Shown: one piece after another, positions 1 through 8,716 of the stretch | How positions within the stretch are numbered: position 1 is the stretch's first letter | Layout of the letters: each line of letters opens with the position of its first letter | DNA from: CANLBN01 sp050633525 | GTDB lineage: Bacteria; Pseudomonadota; Gammaproteobacteria; Pseudomonadales; Cellvibrionaceae | Assembly: GCA_050633525.1 (NCBI GenBank) | Contig: JBOEGR010000027.1 | Coordinates: 1 to 64,000, forward strand | Direction of reading: 5' to 3' | Length of the DNA: 64,000 bases | The notes under the pieces: model-generated | Database searches by the model: none | What the model was told of the DNA's origin: nothing | The model's input: the letters and a program-made list of their open reading frames with translations, nothing else | Made by a program: the position numbers and the translations under genes

Positions 1-37
1 TAGCTAATTTGCGTAATGCTAATCGTAGATAAAGAAA

Positions 38-114
<77 letters not shown>

Positions 115-555
115 TCTGTGATGGCTGAGCATTCTAGCAAAGATGTTAAATCCAGACTATGAGATGACGGTACGAAAGCGGGGCTACTCGCTTCTCCGTG
201 TGAATTGACGGCTTGATTTTATACTGCCAGCCTAGACAAAATACTCGCTAGGTATAATTTTTAAACAAAATAAGCCGCACTAAAGACGACAAACCTGTTA
301 TACTCCGCGCCTTTCGTACCTGCCAGATTACTTTTTGTACCCAAGCTCCATCACTTTAGTTAATCCTCTCAGTTGATAAACCAATTCTATTGGTTCGTAT
401 TTGCTGTCATGAGTTATACCGCTGAGGTTCTTATTTGAACCGTTGTTGATTGAAGATGGTACTAAATAGGTAAGTAGTAGGCCTTTTTTACCATCTCGCT
501 TTCTAATCAGTATTTGAACTGATAGTTAAGCGTTCATCAATAGTGACCCAAGTAA
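115..555. other. Intergenic region; upstream leader of deaD
   Basis: No convincing gene is present in these 441 bases. The stretch lies upstream of both the minus-strand tRNA and the plus-strand helicase gene, so it should hold both promoters. A TATACT hexamer near 299-304 is a possible -10 for the deaD transcript but has no clear -35. An 8-bp inverted repeat (AGATGGTA at 454-461, TACCATCT at 489-496) could form a hairpin in the deaD leader. Long structured leaders are known for csdA/deaD in enterics; that this one is similar is inference. Confidence 0.5.
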
Positions 556-2286
556 ATGACATCATCTACCGAACCATCTCCAGTAACAACAAACGATATA
601 GCCTTCTCTGACTTAGGTTTGCCAGAGCCTTTATTAAAATCACTCTCTGAATTAGGTTATGAAACACCCTCACCGATTCAAGCAGAGAGTATCCCTCACT
701 TACTTGAAGGGAAAGATCTACTTGGACAAGCTCAAACCGGTACAGGCAAAACAGCCGCCTTTGCACTACCGATGCTAACCACTTTAGACCCAAAAAAATC
801 TTACCCTCAATTATTAGTATTAGCACCAACTCGAGAGCTCGCCATCCAAGTTGCAGAAGCGTTTCAACGCTACTCTCGCAATATGGGCTTTAGCGTATTG
901 CCTATTTACGGCGGCCAATCTTACGATAATCAGCTAAGACAACTAAAGCGCGGGACACAAATCATTGTGGGCACCCCTGGTCGAGTTATGGACCATATTC
1001 GTCGCGGCACCTTGAAGTTAGATAAACTGCAAGCACTAGTCTTAGATGAAGCAGATGAAATGTTACGTATGGGCTTTATCGACGATGTCGAATGGATCTT
1101 AGAACACACACCAAAACAACGTCAAATTGCCCTTTTCTCGGCCACTATGCCAAAAGAAATTGAGAAAATTGCCAACACTTACCTAGATAAACCAGCGCAC
1201 GTCAAGATTGCCAATAAAACAGCCAGTGCTAGCACCATTCGACAACGCTACTCTCTCGTCAATAACAATCAAAAATTAGAAGCCTTTGCCCGGGTGCTAG
1301 AAGTCGAAGATTTTGACGGTGTTATTGTATTTGTTCGTACCAAGGTAGCCACCGTTGACGTTGCCGATAAACTTTCGGCTCGCGGTTATCGTTGTCAGGC
1401 TCTCAATGGTGATATACCACAAAATCAACGTGAACAAATCGTAGAAAAAATTAAGCGCGGGAGGCTGGATATTCTAGTCGCAACCGATGTTGTTGCTCGC
1501 GGCCTAGATATCGAAAGAATTAGCCATGTTATCAATTACGATATTCCTCTTGATACCGAGTCTTATATCCACCGCATTGGCCGTACTGGTCGTGCAGGAC
1601 GTAATGGCGAAGCTATTTTATTTGTTACACCCCGTGAAAGACGCTTGTTTAATGCAATAGAACGCGCAACAAAGAGCCCAATGGAAGCAATGGAAGTTCC
1701 AAAGGCAAGTGATGTTAATAAAAAGCGTGCGTTGAATTTTAAGCAGAAAATTGTTGATACCATTGGGCATTCAGACCTCACCCTTTATCGCCAGCTCATT
1801 ACTGAGTTTATTCAAGATAGCGATCATGATACTGAAACCATAGCCGCTGCACTAGCTGCCATTGCTCAAGGCGGTAAACCCTTATTTGAATCAGAAAAAG
1901 AATTTGCACCATCGAAAAAGGCATTTGAGCGTGGTGGCCGTGAGGGTGGGCGCGACCGAGATCGTTCTTCACGCAGAGATAATAGCAGTAGAAGTGGCCG
2001 TAAAGACAACAACCGCGATGAAGGTCGAGGCAAAAAACGTCGAGGCAATAGCGAAGATATGAGAAGTTACCGTATCGAGATCGGCCGAAATGACGGTGTT
2101 AAACCTGGCAATATTGTTGGCGCGATCGCAAACGAAGCGAATATGGATAGCAAAAATATAGGGCACATTAAAATCGGCGATAAACACACCACCGTCGACT
2201 TACCCAAAGCAATGCCCAAAGCTGCTCTCAATAAACTCAAAAAGGCCTATGTTTGCGGCAAGCCAATGAATATTTCAGAAATGTAA
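556..2286 (+). CDS. deaD: Cold-shock DEAD-box RNA helicase DeaD/CsdA
   Basis: ATP-dependent RNA helicase that in this family unwinds structured RNA during 50S ribosome assembly and mRNA turnover in the cold. The 576 residues contain the Q motif (about 17-44), Walker A AQTGTGKT (59-66), DEAD (164-167), SAT (195-197) and HRIGRTGR (339-346). A basic Arg/Gly/Asp-rich linker (about 455-505) follows, then a DbpA-type RNA-binding domain at the C terminus; that last domain separates DeaD from RhlE and RhlB. The start ATG has only a weak Shine-Dalgarno, but the N terminus aligns well with the family. A strong terminator follows at 2322-2350. A second cold-shock gene (csp) is at 51025. Confidence 0.95.
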   Translation: MTSSTEPSPVTTNDIAFSDLGLPEPLLKSLSELGYETPSPIQAESIPHLLEGKDLLGQAQTGTGKTAAFALPMLTTLDPKKSYPQLLVLAPTRELAIQVAEAFQRYSRNMGFSVLPIYGGQSYDNQLRQLKRGTQIIVGTPGRVMDHIRRGTLKLDKLQALVLDEADEMLRMGFIDDVEWILEHTPKQRQIALFSATMPKEIEKIANTYLDKPAHVKIANKTASASTIRQRYSLVNNNQKLEAFARVLEVEDFDGVIVFVRTKVATVDVADKLSARGYRCQALNGDIPQNQREQIVEKIKRGRLDILVATDVVARGLDIERISHVINYDIPLDTESYIHRIGRTGRAGRNGEAILFVTPRERRLFNAIERATKSPMEAMEVPKASDVNKKRALNFKQKIVDTIGHSDLTLYRQLITEFIQDSDHDTETIAAALAAIAQGGKPLFESEKEFAPSKKAFERGGREGGRDRDRSSRRDNSSRSGRKDNNRDEGRGKKRRGNSEDMRSYRIEIGRNDGVKPGNIVGAIANEANMDSKNIGHIKIGDKHTTVDLPKAMPKAALNKLKKAYVCGKPMNISEM

Positions 2287-2321
2287 ATCTGACGAATGAT
2301 TTTTTATTCGCATATGACGTT

Positions 2322-2350
2322 AAAACCGTACTCATCTTGTGCGGTTTTTT
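2322..2350 (+). terminator. Rho-independent terminator after deaD
   Basis: A stem AAACCGTAC / GTGCGGTTT (one G-U pair) with a 7-base loop is followed directly by a run of T. It sits 36 bases beyond the deaD stop codon and ends deaD transcription before rsmE. Confidence 0.85.
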
Positions 2351-2417
2351 CTCATTTGAGAATAGAAGCTCTACCCTCTCGCAAAACTGAAGCAAGACTT
2401 TCGACTCTGAATAAACT

Positions 2418-3125
2418 ATGAATTTGGTTTTATTGTTTAAAGACGATTTTGTTAACACACAACAAGTGCGTTTAAACGATAGGCGCTTTACTCACATTAA
2501 GCAAATACACAAAGCCAAAATAGGTGACACGCTGGCTATTGGTTTGCTCAATGATAGAACTGGCACAGGCTTAATCACCCTAATCGACAATACTAGTGTA
2601 ACCATGAATATTACACTAAATACTGCTCCACCTTCTCCTCTTCCTCTCACCTTAGTACTGGCCTTACCTCGTCCCAACATGCTCAAACGCAGTTTGCAAA
2701 CTTGTGCAACGATGGGAGTAAAAAAAATCATTTTGCTACATAGCGCGCGAGTAGAAAAAAGTTTTTGGCAAACACCTCAACTAAGCGATGACAACATTCA
2801 TATGAATTTAGTACTCGGCTTAGAGCAAGCAAAAGATACTGTTATGCCAGAGGTTATTCTTGAGAAAAACTTTAAATATTTTTTACAAGAACGAGCGCCT
2901 GCATTATGCGAGAACAATCTCGCTTTAGTCGCCCACCCCAAAGCAGACAGCACTTGCCCCCGCCACTTAAACGAAGAAACAATTTTATTTGTTGGACCAG
3001 AAGGCGGGTTTATCGATAAAGAAATCGAAGAATTGAAAGAGATTGGTTGCAAAAGTATCCATTTAGGAGAAAGAATTCTGAGAGTGGAAACTGCCATCCC
3101 AGTCCTATTGGCAAAGCTTTTTTAG
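2418..3125 (+). CDS. rsmE: 16S rRNA m3U1498 methyltransferase RsmE
   Basis: SAM-dependent SPOUT-class enzyme that methylates N3 of U1498 in 16S rRNA. The 235 residues match the family length. The N terminus is a PUA-like RNA-binding segment. The C-terminal SPOUT knot shows the diagnostic LFVGPEGGF (GPEGG at 193-197) and LRVETA (about 221-226), which build the SAM-binding trefoil. It follows the deaD terminator and therefore has its own promoter. In Pseudomonas, from memory, rsmE is next to bioA; here bioA is 5.6 kb away with slt, ttcA and others between. Confidence 0.93.
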   Translation: MNLVLLFKDDFVNTQQVRLNDRRFTHIKQIHKAKIGDTLAIGLLNDRTGTGLITLIDNTSVTMNITLNTAPPSPLPLTLVLALPRPNMLKRSLQTCATMGVKKIILLHSARVEKSFWQTPQLSDDNIHMNLVLGLEQAKDTVMPEVILEKNFKYFLQERAPALCENNLALVAHPKADSTCPRHLNEETILFVGPEGGFIDKEIEELKEIGCKSIHLGERILRVETAIPVLLAKLF

Positions 3126-3213
3126 ACCCCCTCACTTTTCATTGCTTATTTTAACAAGTTAATTTGGTTATTTAACTTTTACCATTCAACTTTTTCTATT
3201 AAACGGCCCCAAA

Positions 3214-3627
3214 CTACACCTCATTAATACCCACTAAGGTTTCATTTTTGCCACCCATCGCCAAAGGCTTGTAAAAATCTATCAATGACTCCGCGATATG
3301 CTTCATGCCTGACTCATCAGTATTCTGATAAAAACAGATATGGGTAGGTTCATGACGAGTAATAGCCGTTCCTGCGGTATACTTGATGTGGCTGAAATCT
3401 AGAGTGCAGCCAATATATATGATCTTTAGGTAGGGCTGTTCATTACCTTCGATCTCACTTGGCGTACCTTCCTCTAGTCGTGTATAGACATAGATACCGC
3501 TTTTTCTTTTCCAGTTTGACAGATCTTCGGAAGCCTTAAACAAAAGGCAAGAAAGAGAAAAGATGCCATTTGAAAGTGACACACTTGGTCTTTTGTTAGG
3601 TAAAGGTGTTACTACCTTTTTAATCAT
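3214..3627 (-). CDS. Orphan GIY-YIG-like nuclease domain protein
   Basis: Small protein of 137 residues. It shows SGIYVY, then after about 20 residues IIYIG, then TAITRHEPTH (candidate catalytic Arg/His), then AESLIDFYKP followed by GGKNE. These give the Tyr, Tyr, Arg, His, Glu and Asn arrangement of GIY-YIG endonucleases. The spacing between GIY and YIG is longer than the usual 10-11 residues because of an acidic insertion (EEGTPSEIEGNE). An ATG seven codons upstream (3648) is open, but a GGAG lies about 10 bases before the ATG at 3627, so that start is preferred. It has no partner gene and no adjacent mobile element. The role (repair, restriction or homing relic) is unknown, and the family call comes from motifs only. 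Confidence 0.6.
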   Translation of the reverse strand: MIKKVVTPLPNKRPSVSLSNGIFSLSCLLFKASEDLSNWKRKSGIYVYTRLEEGTPSEIEGNEQPYLKIIYIGCTLDFSHIKYTAGTAITRHEPTHICFYQNTDESGMKHIAESLIDFYKPLAMGGKNETLVGINEV

Positions 3628-3718
3628 GTTGGTACAGCTCCATTTCATTCTATTTATAGTGTTTTAACCACACAATACGATGTGGCAAATAGGATAAACA
3701 ACTAATTCCTCATATAGA

Positions 3719-3994
3719 GTGAGCTTAAAGGCCCAAAAGTCACTTTCTAAGAAGTCACTTTTTAAGAAACCACTTTCTAAGAAACCATTTTCTAAAAAAT
3801 CACTTCCTCAAAAGTTAGGCTCTAAACAACCACCCTCTAATAAATCACCTTATAAAAAGTCGCTTTCGGCCTTATGTCGCAGTCTAGCTCAAGGCCATCA
3901 CCTATTTATATGGCACCATATCCTACAGGGAAAAACACCATTTGCAAATTGCATAGCCCACACTAAACGGAATAACAGGCCCAATTCTCTATAA
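3719..3994 (+). CDS. Doubtful Lys-rich pentapeptide-repeat protein
   Basis: A 91-codon ORF with a GTG start and no visible Shine-Dalgarno. Residues about 6-50 are a run of Lys-Ser/Pro-Leu-Ser-Lys type pentapeptides encoded by a degenerate 15-bp tandem repeat (3737-3868). The basic low-complexity part resembles histone H1-like tails of some proteobacteria; the C-terminal half (after SALCRSLAQG) resembles nothing I recognise. The unit is a multiple of three and several substitutions keep K/S/P/L codons, which favours coding. The missing RBS and the lack of a recognisable domain argue against it. Confidence 0.3.
   Translation: MSLKAQKSLSKKSLFKKPLSKKPFSKKSLPQKLGSKQPPSNKSPYKKSLSALCRSLAQGHHLFIWHHILQGKTPFANCIAHTKRNNRPNSL
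3737..3868 (+). repeat. 15-bp tandem repeat, about 9 degenerate copies
   Basis: Units at 3737, 3752, 3767, 3782, 3797, 3812, 3827, 3842 and 3857 (partial) are variants of AAGTCACTTTCTAAG. The first four are nearly identical and later ones drift, which suggests recent expansion at the 5' end. There are no spacers, so it is not CRISPR. Confidence 0.85.
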
Positions 3995-4220
3995 ATAAAG
4001 CGCTACAGCTATTCAGCCATTCCTGCTAATATTAGCCTTTGGGCACAAGTGCCGCTATAAGACTATCGTCAACCGCTTACCTCACACAAATAGTGAACTC
4101 GATTGAAGCCACAAAGCTTTAATCATTGTAATGATGGTAAACCAGATAACCATTAACAAGGATGCATATTCAATACTTGAATATTCGAGCATTTAATGAG
4201 CAAGTCCAAGGAAGAGCACC

Positions 4221-6404
4221 GTGCCGTTTGTTTCAATATTACTTGTATATAAACAAAAAAGACGTATTCACCTTACGCGATGCCCACTATTATCGGGTAA
4301 CCTCATATTATTTGCTGTTTTACTTATACTAGCGATTTTCCCATTTCAGTATACTTTTGCCGCTTATATCAAGCCTCCTGCCAATACAGAAGATAGAAAT
4401 AGTTACAGCAAAGCTGTCAAAGCACTTAAAAAGAAAGACTATGAACACTACGAGCAACTGCAAAAAAAGCTAAAAAACTACCCTCTCTATGCCTACTTGC
4501 GCTATGAATACCTAGCCAGCTTGTCAGAAATTTCTCAGCCACAAATAAATCAGCTTAAAACGGAAGCCAACAACCCGATTATCAGTAATAAACTTGATAC
4601 CCTTAAGTTGAAAAAATTAGGCGAAAATAAACAGTGGGATGAATTTTTGAGGTTATTTTCTGGTTTGGACCAAACCTCAACTGAGTTAGAGTGCTATTAC
4701 GGCGAAGCACTCTATTATCGTCAACAAACTCAAAAGGCACTTGCCATTGCCGAACAAAAATGGGGGGTCCCTTACTCCCAGCCCAACGAGTGCAATCGCT
4801 TATTTCGCTTATGGTCAAAGCAACCTAACAATCCAGGATCACTCGCATGGAAACGCTATAAGAAAGCCGTAAGGTTTGGCGAACATAAAATAGCAAATTA
4901 CATCTATAAACAATTCTTTGGTTCCCTTTACAAAGAACACGCCCAGCTATACAAACAATTACGCCGAGAACCTTTATTAATTAAGCATGCCCTTCTTGAT
5001 AAGCAGTCTCAAATTCATAAAAATATTTATTATTCTGCTTTAAGACGCTTGGTCAATAAAGACATTGATTATGTAAAGCAACAATTGCAAAGACCAGACA
5101 TTAACACTTGGCTAACACCGAAAAGAGTCAAAAATATCCAGCGTTCTATCATTATTCACAATATCCGCAAGGGCCTCGATGGTGTATTAGAGGAAGCCAT
5201 TGCAAAAAACCTACACAAAACGATAAACAACTTTGAAGAGTTGCGTTTTAACTATTTTTTACATCGGAAAAACTGGAACAAAATAACTAAAATAATAGAA
5301 GCCTTACCTAAAAGTAAAAAGGATTCAGAGTCCATGAGATATTGGTATGCAAGGGCATTGGAAAATACGCAGGCCAGTCTCACCCATCCCGATGGTAAAC
5401 TAATTGCTAAAGGCATTTACGAAAAACTGTCTACAAGCCGAAGCTATTATGGCTTTCTCTCTGCTGAAAGAGTGAACAAACCGTACAAGATAGCATTAGG
5501 TGGACACCATTACGATAAGGCGTTTTTAACAAGGCTGGCAAGCTATCCCGGCGTCCTGAGAGCTTATGAGCTATTTCGTTTAAACAAGGTGGAATATGCT
5601 GAAAAAGAATGGCTTATGGTATTGTCCACCTTGTCTAAAAAAGAAAAGGTGGCTGCGACCCTATTGGCTTTTCAGTGGGGCATGTACCACTTCTCAATCA
5701 ACACAGCCGTAGATGCTCAAGCCTATAATTTCTTAAGCACTCGTTTCCCCCTAGCGCATCGACAATATTTTAACAATCAATCCAAGCGCTTAAATATAGA
5801 TTTAAACTGGCTAATGGCCATAACAAGGCAAGAAAGCGCCTTTGACCATAAAGCTATTTCATCAGCTAATGCTAGGGGTTTAATGCAAATAATCCCTGAC
5901 ACAGCACAAGAAACAGCCAATAAGTTCAACATCACCTACAAAGGGGTTTACGAATTATTCAGCCCAAAGACTAACATTACTCTCGGCAGTCATTACCTAC
6001 ATTGGATGTCAAATCGCTTTTCAAAAAATAGAATTCTAGCCACTGCATCTTACAACGCTGGCCCTCATCGCGTTGAAGTATGGTTGCAAAATAAGAATGA
6101 ACATTTACCTGCAGACATTTGGATTGAATTAATTCCTTTTAAAGAAACTCGTAGCTATGTTAAACGCGTTCTTGCTTACTCTGTCATTTATCAACATCGC
6201 TTAGGCAAACAACCTCAGTTACTAGAGGAGCACGAAAGATATATTTCAAAAGAACAAGATCTTTATCTAGAAAAAAATATTGCTCAAAATGATTTTGTAA
6301 AAAATAAGGCCGAAGAGAAAAGCTTATATTATTTACCTGAAGGCAAGAAAAAAACAAAAGAAATTAAACCTAAGGAAAAAATACCTATACAAGAATATGA
6401 GTAG
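4221..6404 (+). CDS. slt: Soluble lytic murein transglycosylase (Slt70 family)
   Basis: Periplasmic exo-lytic enzyme that cleaves the MurNAc-GlcNAc bond of peptidoglycan with formation of 1,6-anhydroMurNAc. The 727 residues start with a basic N region and a hydrophobic stretch (about 28-46) ending before AYIKPP, a likely signal peptide. A long alpha-helical superhelix region follows, then the C-terminal SLT domain with ITRQESAFD (catalytic Glu about 538), ARGLMQI and TASYNAGPHRV. A Lys-rich tail after about 690 is unusual. The start is GTG, supported by AAGGAAG just upstream. It converges with ttcA; no terminator was seen between them. Confidence 0.92.
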   Translation: MPFVSILLVYKQKRRIHLTRCPLLSGNLILFAVLLILAIFPFQYTFAAYIKPPANTEDRNSYSKAVKALKKKDYEHYEQLQKKLKNYPLYAYLRYEYLASLSEISQPQINQLKTEANNPIISNKLDTLKLKKLGENKQWDEFLRLFSGLDQTSTELECYYGEALYYRQQTQKALAIAEQKWGVPYSQPNECNRLFRLWSKQPNNPGSLAWKRYKKAVRFGEHKIANYIYKQFFGSLYKEHAQLYKQLRREPLLIKHALLDKQSQIHKNIYYSALRRLVNKDIDYVKQQLQRPDINTWLTPKRVKNIQRSIIIHNIRKGLDGVLEEAIAKNLHKTINNFEELRFNYFLHRKNWNKITKIIEALPKSKKDSESMRYWYARALENTQASLTHPDGKLIAKGIYEKLSTSRSYYGFLSAERVNKPYKIALGGHHYDKAFLTRLASYPGVLRAYELFRLNKVEYAEKEWLMVLSTLSKKEKVAATLLAFQWGMYHFSINTAVDAQAYNFLSTRFPLAHRQYFNNQSKRLNIDLNWLMAITRQESAFDHKAISSANARGLMQIIPDTAQETANKFNITYKGVYELFSPKTNITLGSHYLHWMSNRFSKNRILATASYNAGPHRVEVWLQNKNEHLPADIWIELIPFKETRSYVKRVLAYSVIYQHRLGKQPQLLEEHERYISKEQDLYLEKNIAQNDFVKNKAEEKSLYYLPEGKKKTKEIKPKEKIPIQEYE

Positions 6405-6462
6405 CTAAGACTCATTGAACCTAAGCAATATCCCTAGCCTCACCCCATACACCTTGATAGTG

Positions 6463-7425
6463 CTATAAATTGACAGCGGTGATAGTATCGTCACCCGTCC
6501 AAAGCTTAACATCCGTATCATCAAGCTTACTTCCAACATTACCCTGAACAACGGTTTTATTATCTTCGTGTGGTATTTTATCTTCGGAACGATCGAGTGT
6601 CAGGTCAATAAAATCGTATAACGATGCGTCAGCCAATTGCGAGGGAGAAACTTTAGTCAGAGCTGAAAAAATATTATCGGTTCTACCCGGTGACTGTTTA
6701 TCCCAATCGGATAACATTTTCTTTATATTTTGCCTTTGTAAATTTTCTTGTGAACCACATAAATTACAAGGAATAATAGGAAACTGTTTTTCTTCCGCGT
6801 ATCGAGCAATATCTTTTTCTCTACAATAGGATAGTGGTCGGATAATGATATTACGTTTATCGTCTGCCAATAATTTAGGCGGCATTGCTTTTAGCCGACC
6901 ACCATGAAATAGATTCAAAAATAAGGTTTCAACAATATCATCTTTATGATGACCCAAAGCAACTTTTGTTGCGCCAATTTCTTCGGCAAAACCATATAAA
7001 GTACCACGCCGTAAACGCGAACAAATACCACAAGTTGTCTTGCCTTCAGGCACAACAGATTTAACGATACTATAAGTATCTTTGTTAACAATGTAATAAG
7101 GCACGCCCAACTTATCTAAATAGTTAGGTAAAATTTCTTCAGGAAAGCCGGGCTGTTTCTGATCCATATTGACCGCAACCAACTCGAAATCGACTGGTGC
7201 TGCCTTCTGTAAGCTTAAGAGAATATCCAACATAGCATAAGAATCTTTACCTCCAGATAAACAGACCATGACCTTATCCCCCGCCTCGATCATATTAAAA
7301 TCTGCTATGGCCTGACCAACATGCCTTCTGAGTCGTTTATGTAATTTGTTGAACTCATAACGTTGTTTTTTTATTTCACGCTCAGGCTGTTGTGATGCAT
7401 CGGTATGATAAGGAGTATCGGACAT
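6463..7425 (-). CDS. ttcA: tRNA 2-thiocytidine(32) synthetase TtcA
   Basis: Fe-S-dependent enzyme that thiolates C32 of certain tRNAs using ATP and a persulfide donor. The 320 residues show the PP-loop SGGKDS (57-62), the CxxC pair CGIC (132/135) and a further CNLC (220/223), which together supply the [4Fe-4S] ligands of this family. HHKDDIVET is also present. The last 25 or so residues are an acidic, non-conserved tail. It is monocistronic, convergent with slt and divergent from the PilZ gene. Confidence 0.95.
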   Translation of the reverse strand: MSDTPYHTDASQQPEREIKKQRYEFNKLHKRLRRHVGQAIADFNMIEAGDKVMVCLSGGKDSYAMLDILLSLQKAAPVDFELVAVNMDQKQPGFPEEILPNYLDKLGVPYYIVNKDTYSIVKSVVPEGKTTCGICSRLRRGTLYGFAEEIGATKVALGHHKDDIVETLFLNLFHGGRLKAMPPKLLADDKRNIIIRPLSYCREKDIARYAEEKQFPIIPCNLCGSQENLQRQNIKKMLSDWDKQSPGRTDNIFSALTKVSPSQLADASLYDFIDLTLDRSEDKIPHEDNKTVVQGNVGSKLDDTDVKLWTGDDTITAVNL

Positions 7426-7727
7426 AAAAGGGGGCTACACTGCGGTAATCAATAAATAGTATATAGGAGCAAACTTAAACGAGCGATTGTAACGAATTAA
7501 AGGCGCTTAGCCAAAGAGCAATCACACAAACATTTAACCATTTTTGTAATCAGCTCCAAGCTAAAGCGGCAATCCCTCCAAGATAGCGGCAAATTTATTC
7601 TAAACACTTGCCGTTACAAGGCAAGCCCCTTCCTCCATAACAACCAGGGAAAACAAAAACCCTTTAAAAACAAACACTTAAAATAAAAACATTGTTTGGC
7701 ACAACCCTTGCTGAATGGAAGTTGACA
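7426..7727. other. Intergenic region between ttcA and the PilZ gene
   Basis: Divergent promoter region of 302 bases without a convincing gene. A short hairpin CTTGCC/GGCAAG at 7607-7625 is the only clear dyad; it has no T tract and no assigned role. Confidence 0.4.
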
Positions 7728-8516
7728 ATGAATAATACTGACAGGCGCTCTAATTTTATGGGTATATTTAATCGGGTATTGCATCACTTTGTACAGCACA
7801 TCCCTACGCAAAAGCAAAAAGACGTAAAAGAAAAAAATACAAATGATCGCTTACTAGCACAGGTGAACCGCTACGCGTCTTTAATTCGTTTACAGGATGA
7901 ACGTCAACTTGTCGAAGTCATCGTCGGCGAACAAGCCGAAAGTTTTCAAAGCATGATCGTAGGCGTCGACCTCTATAACCAGCAACTGATTATTGATGAA
8001 TTTTCACCACGTATTCAAAACCCTAGCGCACTCTTGGGTCAGACAGTTATTCTTAGGCATCAAAATAAGCAGCAGATGCTAAAAATAAATAGCGAAGTTT
8101 TAGACTGGGACAAAGCTAACCACACCATCGTTCTTAACCTTCCCGACAAAGTCGAATATCAACCCCGCCGGCAACAGGAGCGTATTATTCTCCTTAATAA
8201 TGCACCTCTCAGCGCCGTCATCGATCCTATCTATGGCGCGCCATGGCATGCAGGAATTGATAATATCAGCCTAGGTGGAGCGCGCATCTTGGTAATGGGA
8301 GACCTACGCTCCCACCTTCACAAAAATAAACCATTACGCAAGTGCGATATCACCTTAGACAATGGACAAGCAATCTCTTGTCGTGCCAGAGTTAAAGCCT
8401 TCAGCTACCATGGACGCCCCTTTAGACGTACAGAAATCAGTATCGAATTCGAATCCTTACAAAATGAAGACCTATTTAAACTCGAAGAGTTTATCGAACA
8501 ACTTTCAATGGCCTAA
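7728..8516 (+). CDS. YcgR-like flagellar brake/PilZ c-di-GMP receptor
   Basis: Probable c-di-GMP effector of 262 residues. The N-terminal half (about 35-130) looks like the PilZN/YcgR domain. The C-terminal half carries the PilZ signature: an RRQQER segment for the RxxxR element, followed by IDNISLGG for the (D/N)xSxxG element. In YcgR these bind c-di-GMP and let the protein act on the flagellar motor; here the target is unknown because no flagellar gene lies nearby. A TTG 12 codons upstream is open, but the ATG at 7728 has GGAAG at good spacing and is preferred. Confidence 0.82.
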   Translation: MNNTDRRSNFMGIFNRVLHHFVQHIPTQKQKDVKEKNTNDRLLAQVNRYASLIRLQDERQLVEVIVGEQAESFQSMIVGVDLYNQQLIIDEFSPRIQNPSALLGQTVILRHQNKQQMLKINSEVLDWDKANHTIVLNLPDKVEYQPRRQQERIILLNNAPLSAVIDPIYGAPWHAGIDNISLGGARILVMGDLRSHLHKNKPLRKCDITLDNGQAISCRARVKAFSYHGRPFRRTEISIEFESLQNEDLFKLEEFIEQLSMA

Positions 8517-8577
8517 CTCTCTCCCTCTACCCCAACAGCACCACATCAAAATCCAGCCATATTCGAATGGCCTTAAG

Positions 8578-8655
8578 CGTTATTTGTAAATATTGTCTGC
8601 AGGGATGCAGACATTAAGCCTCCATGGACGGATTAACGGCGTTTTACAAATAACG
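8578..8655. repeat. 78-bp palindromic intergenic element before bioA
   Basis: Perfect 13-bp inverted repeat CGTTATTTGTAAA (8578-8590) and TTTACAAATAACG (8643-8655). Inside it is a perfect 8-bp hairpin TGTCTGCA-GGGA-TGCAGACA (8594-8613) and then a TCCATGGA palindrome (8621-8628). The layout resembles dyad intergenic repeats of marine gammaproteobacteria (recollection, not searched). It ends 61 bases before the bioA start, just upstream of a TATAAT at 8681-8686. Confidence 0.7.
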
Positions 8656-8716
8656 GTTAAGGTCGTAGCTTCACAACTGTTATAATCAATTTTTCCAAAT
8701 CATCCCGATACTTTCA

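Noticed and set aside
3737..3868. Possible CRISPR array
   Set aside because: The units are 15 bp, directly tandem, without spacers and within an open frame.
7692..7727. TTG start for the PilZ protein
   Set aside because: The ATG at 7728 has a good GGAAG at proper spacing; the TTG has none.
8578..8655. BirA operator before bioA (TTGTAAA and TTTACAA halves)
   Set aside because: The halves are 52 bases apart, against about 15 for BirA, and lack the CC/GG that extend the consensus. The nested hairpins fit a dispersed repeat better.
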